Assembly: GCF_029227915.1 (NCBI RefSeq)
Contig: NC_079884.1
Coordinates: 18,974,001 to 19,038,000 of the forward strand
Length of the DNA: 64,000 bases
Origin: Hydractinia symbiolongicarpus
Taxonomy: Eukaryota; Cnidaria; Hydrozoa; Anthoathecata; Hydractiniidae
Reading direction: 5' to 3'
Each line of letters starts with the position of its first letter. Within the stretch, counting starts at the first letter, position 1. Shown piece after piece: positions 63,241-64,000 of the stretch. A program made the position numbers and the translations under genes. The notes under the pieces are model-generated. The model searched no databases and was not told the DNA's origin. It worked only from the letters and a program-made list of their open reading frames with translations.

Positions 63241-63960
63241 TGACGCTATAACCCCGTCAACTACGTGTACAGGCTTCAAAAGCCTGTTATGTTACCTTTT
63301 GCCGCCTAATAATGGCCTTACACGTAAATCACGTAATTCCGCGTGTCTGCACTGGTTACCATTAGTTTATTCCCTCCACACTCATTGGACTAAAACGTCC
63401 CAAGTCTATTTTCATTGCTGCATGACGTTATAACACCGCGAACTCCATGTACAGGCCTGTAAAGCTTGATATATGACGGTTTGCCGCCTAGTAATGGAGT
63501 TACACGTAAACCACGTGGTTCCGCGTGTCTGCACTGGTTACTATTCCTTATACTCTCAATGTACTACGATGACAAAAGTCATTTCCTTTTGCGCCGTTCC
63601 GTTATAACACCGTCAACTACGCGTACAATCCTGTAAAGTCTGTTATATGACCTTTTGCCGCCTAATACTGGCCTTACACATAGATCACGTCGTTCCACAT
63701 GCCTGTGCAAGTTGCTATTGGTCCATTCTTTCCACTCTCAATGTACTACGATGGCCTAAGTTGTTTTCCATTGCGTCATGACGTTATAACAACGTCAACT
63801 AATTGTACTGGCCTCTAAAGCCTGCTTTATAACCTTTTGCCGCCTAATAAAAACCATATGCGCAATTCAGGTGGTTCCGAGTGTCTACAGTGGTTACCAT
63901 TGGTCTGTTTTTTCCACTCTCAATAGACTAAGAAGTGCCAAGTCGTTCCCCATTGCGTCA
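63241..63960 (+). repeat. 720-bp block, copy 2
   Basis: Second copy, running almost to the window end; after it the sequence reads ACCCTATAACCGCGC instead of ACGCTATAACCCCG. Differences from copy 1 are scattered single bases (for example GTCATTTCC against GTCGTTTCC). Further copies may lie beyond the window. Confidence 0.88.
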
Positions 63961-64000
63961 TGACCCTATAACCGCGCAAACTATGTGTACAGTCTTCAAA

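Larger units (their letters stand above)
1..64000 (+). repeat. Satellite array, about 182-bp monomer, entire window
   Basis: Landmark words such as AATGGCCTTACAC, TTATAACACCGTCAACT and TACGCGTACAGTCCTCTAAAG recur about every 182 bp from the first to the last line, always on the plus strand. A representative monomer counted by hand is 182 bp with about 48 C and 34 G. Common length variants are 174 bp and 246 bp, with rarer truncated units. I found no inverted monomers and no non-satellite insertion. The two ends of the window lie inside the array, so its true length is unknown. The monomer size and the higher-order structure fit a eukaryotic centromeric or heterochromatic satellite; that role is inferred, not shown. 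Confidence 0.98.

Noticed and set aside
187-63433. More than a hundred plus-strand frames of 60-111 codons
   Set aside because: They recur with the 182-bp period in rotating frames, are broken by single-base indels in otherwise identical copies, and resemble no protein family I know.

Overview
The whole 64 kb window is one uninterrupted satellite DNA array. I see no conventional gene, RNA gene, transposon, CRISPR array or unique sequence. The basic unit is a monomer of about 182 bp, repeated roughly 350 times head to tail in one orientation. A hand-assembled representative monomer is about 45% G+C, clearly richer in C than G on the plus strand, and not depleted in CpG. Arrays of this kind, with diverged monomers built into higher-order repeats and no open sequence between them, are typical of eukaryotic centromeric, pericentromeric or subtelomeric heterochromatin. 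I do not recognise the satellite family and cannot name the organism. Nothing points to a prokaryote.

Layout. Positions 1-6.1 kb hold older, irregularly mixed monomers. From 6.14 to 8.68 kb there is a near-identical tandem pair of seven-monomer blocks (offset 1269 bp). From 8.33 to about 25 kb there are two related blocks, X1 (about 8.33-12.58 kb) and X2 (about 19.0-23.77 kb), with younger tandem duplications between and inside them (offsets 1521, 730 and 1340 bp). From 24.17 to 52.28 kb lie two very large, nearly identical blocks, Y1 (24170-37945) and Y2 (37946 to about 52276). They are about 14 kb each and differ by a few block-sized indels. From 52.28 kb to the end, pieces of the Y block are reshuffled into local duplications (offsets 3083, 182, 2049 and 720 bp).

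Monomer types. At least nine sequence types recur: two 182-bp core types, a 174-bp pair (types e and f), types with TAATAAAGACC, a CCAAATAACC type, a short CTAGTTGTT type, and a 246-bp type that carries an internal 64-bp duplication. Types d, e, f and g are missing from roughly the first 11.4 kb and common afterwards, so the array is zoned.

The sequence as a whole is a record of repeated unequal exchange at every scale: 64 bp inside a monomer, single monomers, 4-8 monomer blocks, about 2-3 kb blocks, about 6 kb half-units and about 14 kb units. Several breakpoints can be read to within a few bases and fall at aligned positions in two monomers or at microhomology. Nearly every monomer has one open plus-strand frame of about 61 codons, but I treat these as a by-product of the repeat and annotate no protein-coding gene.
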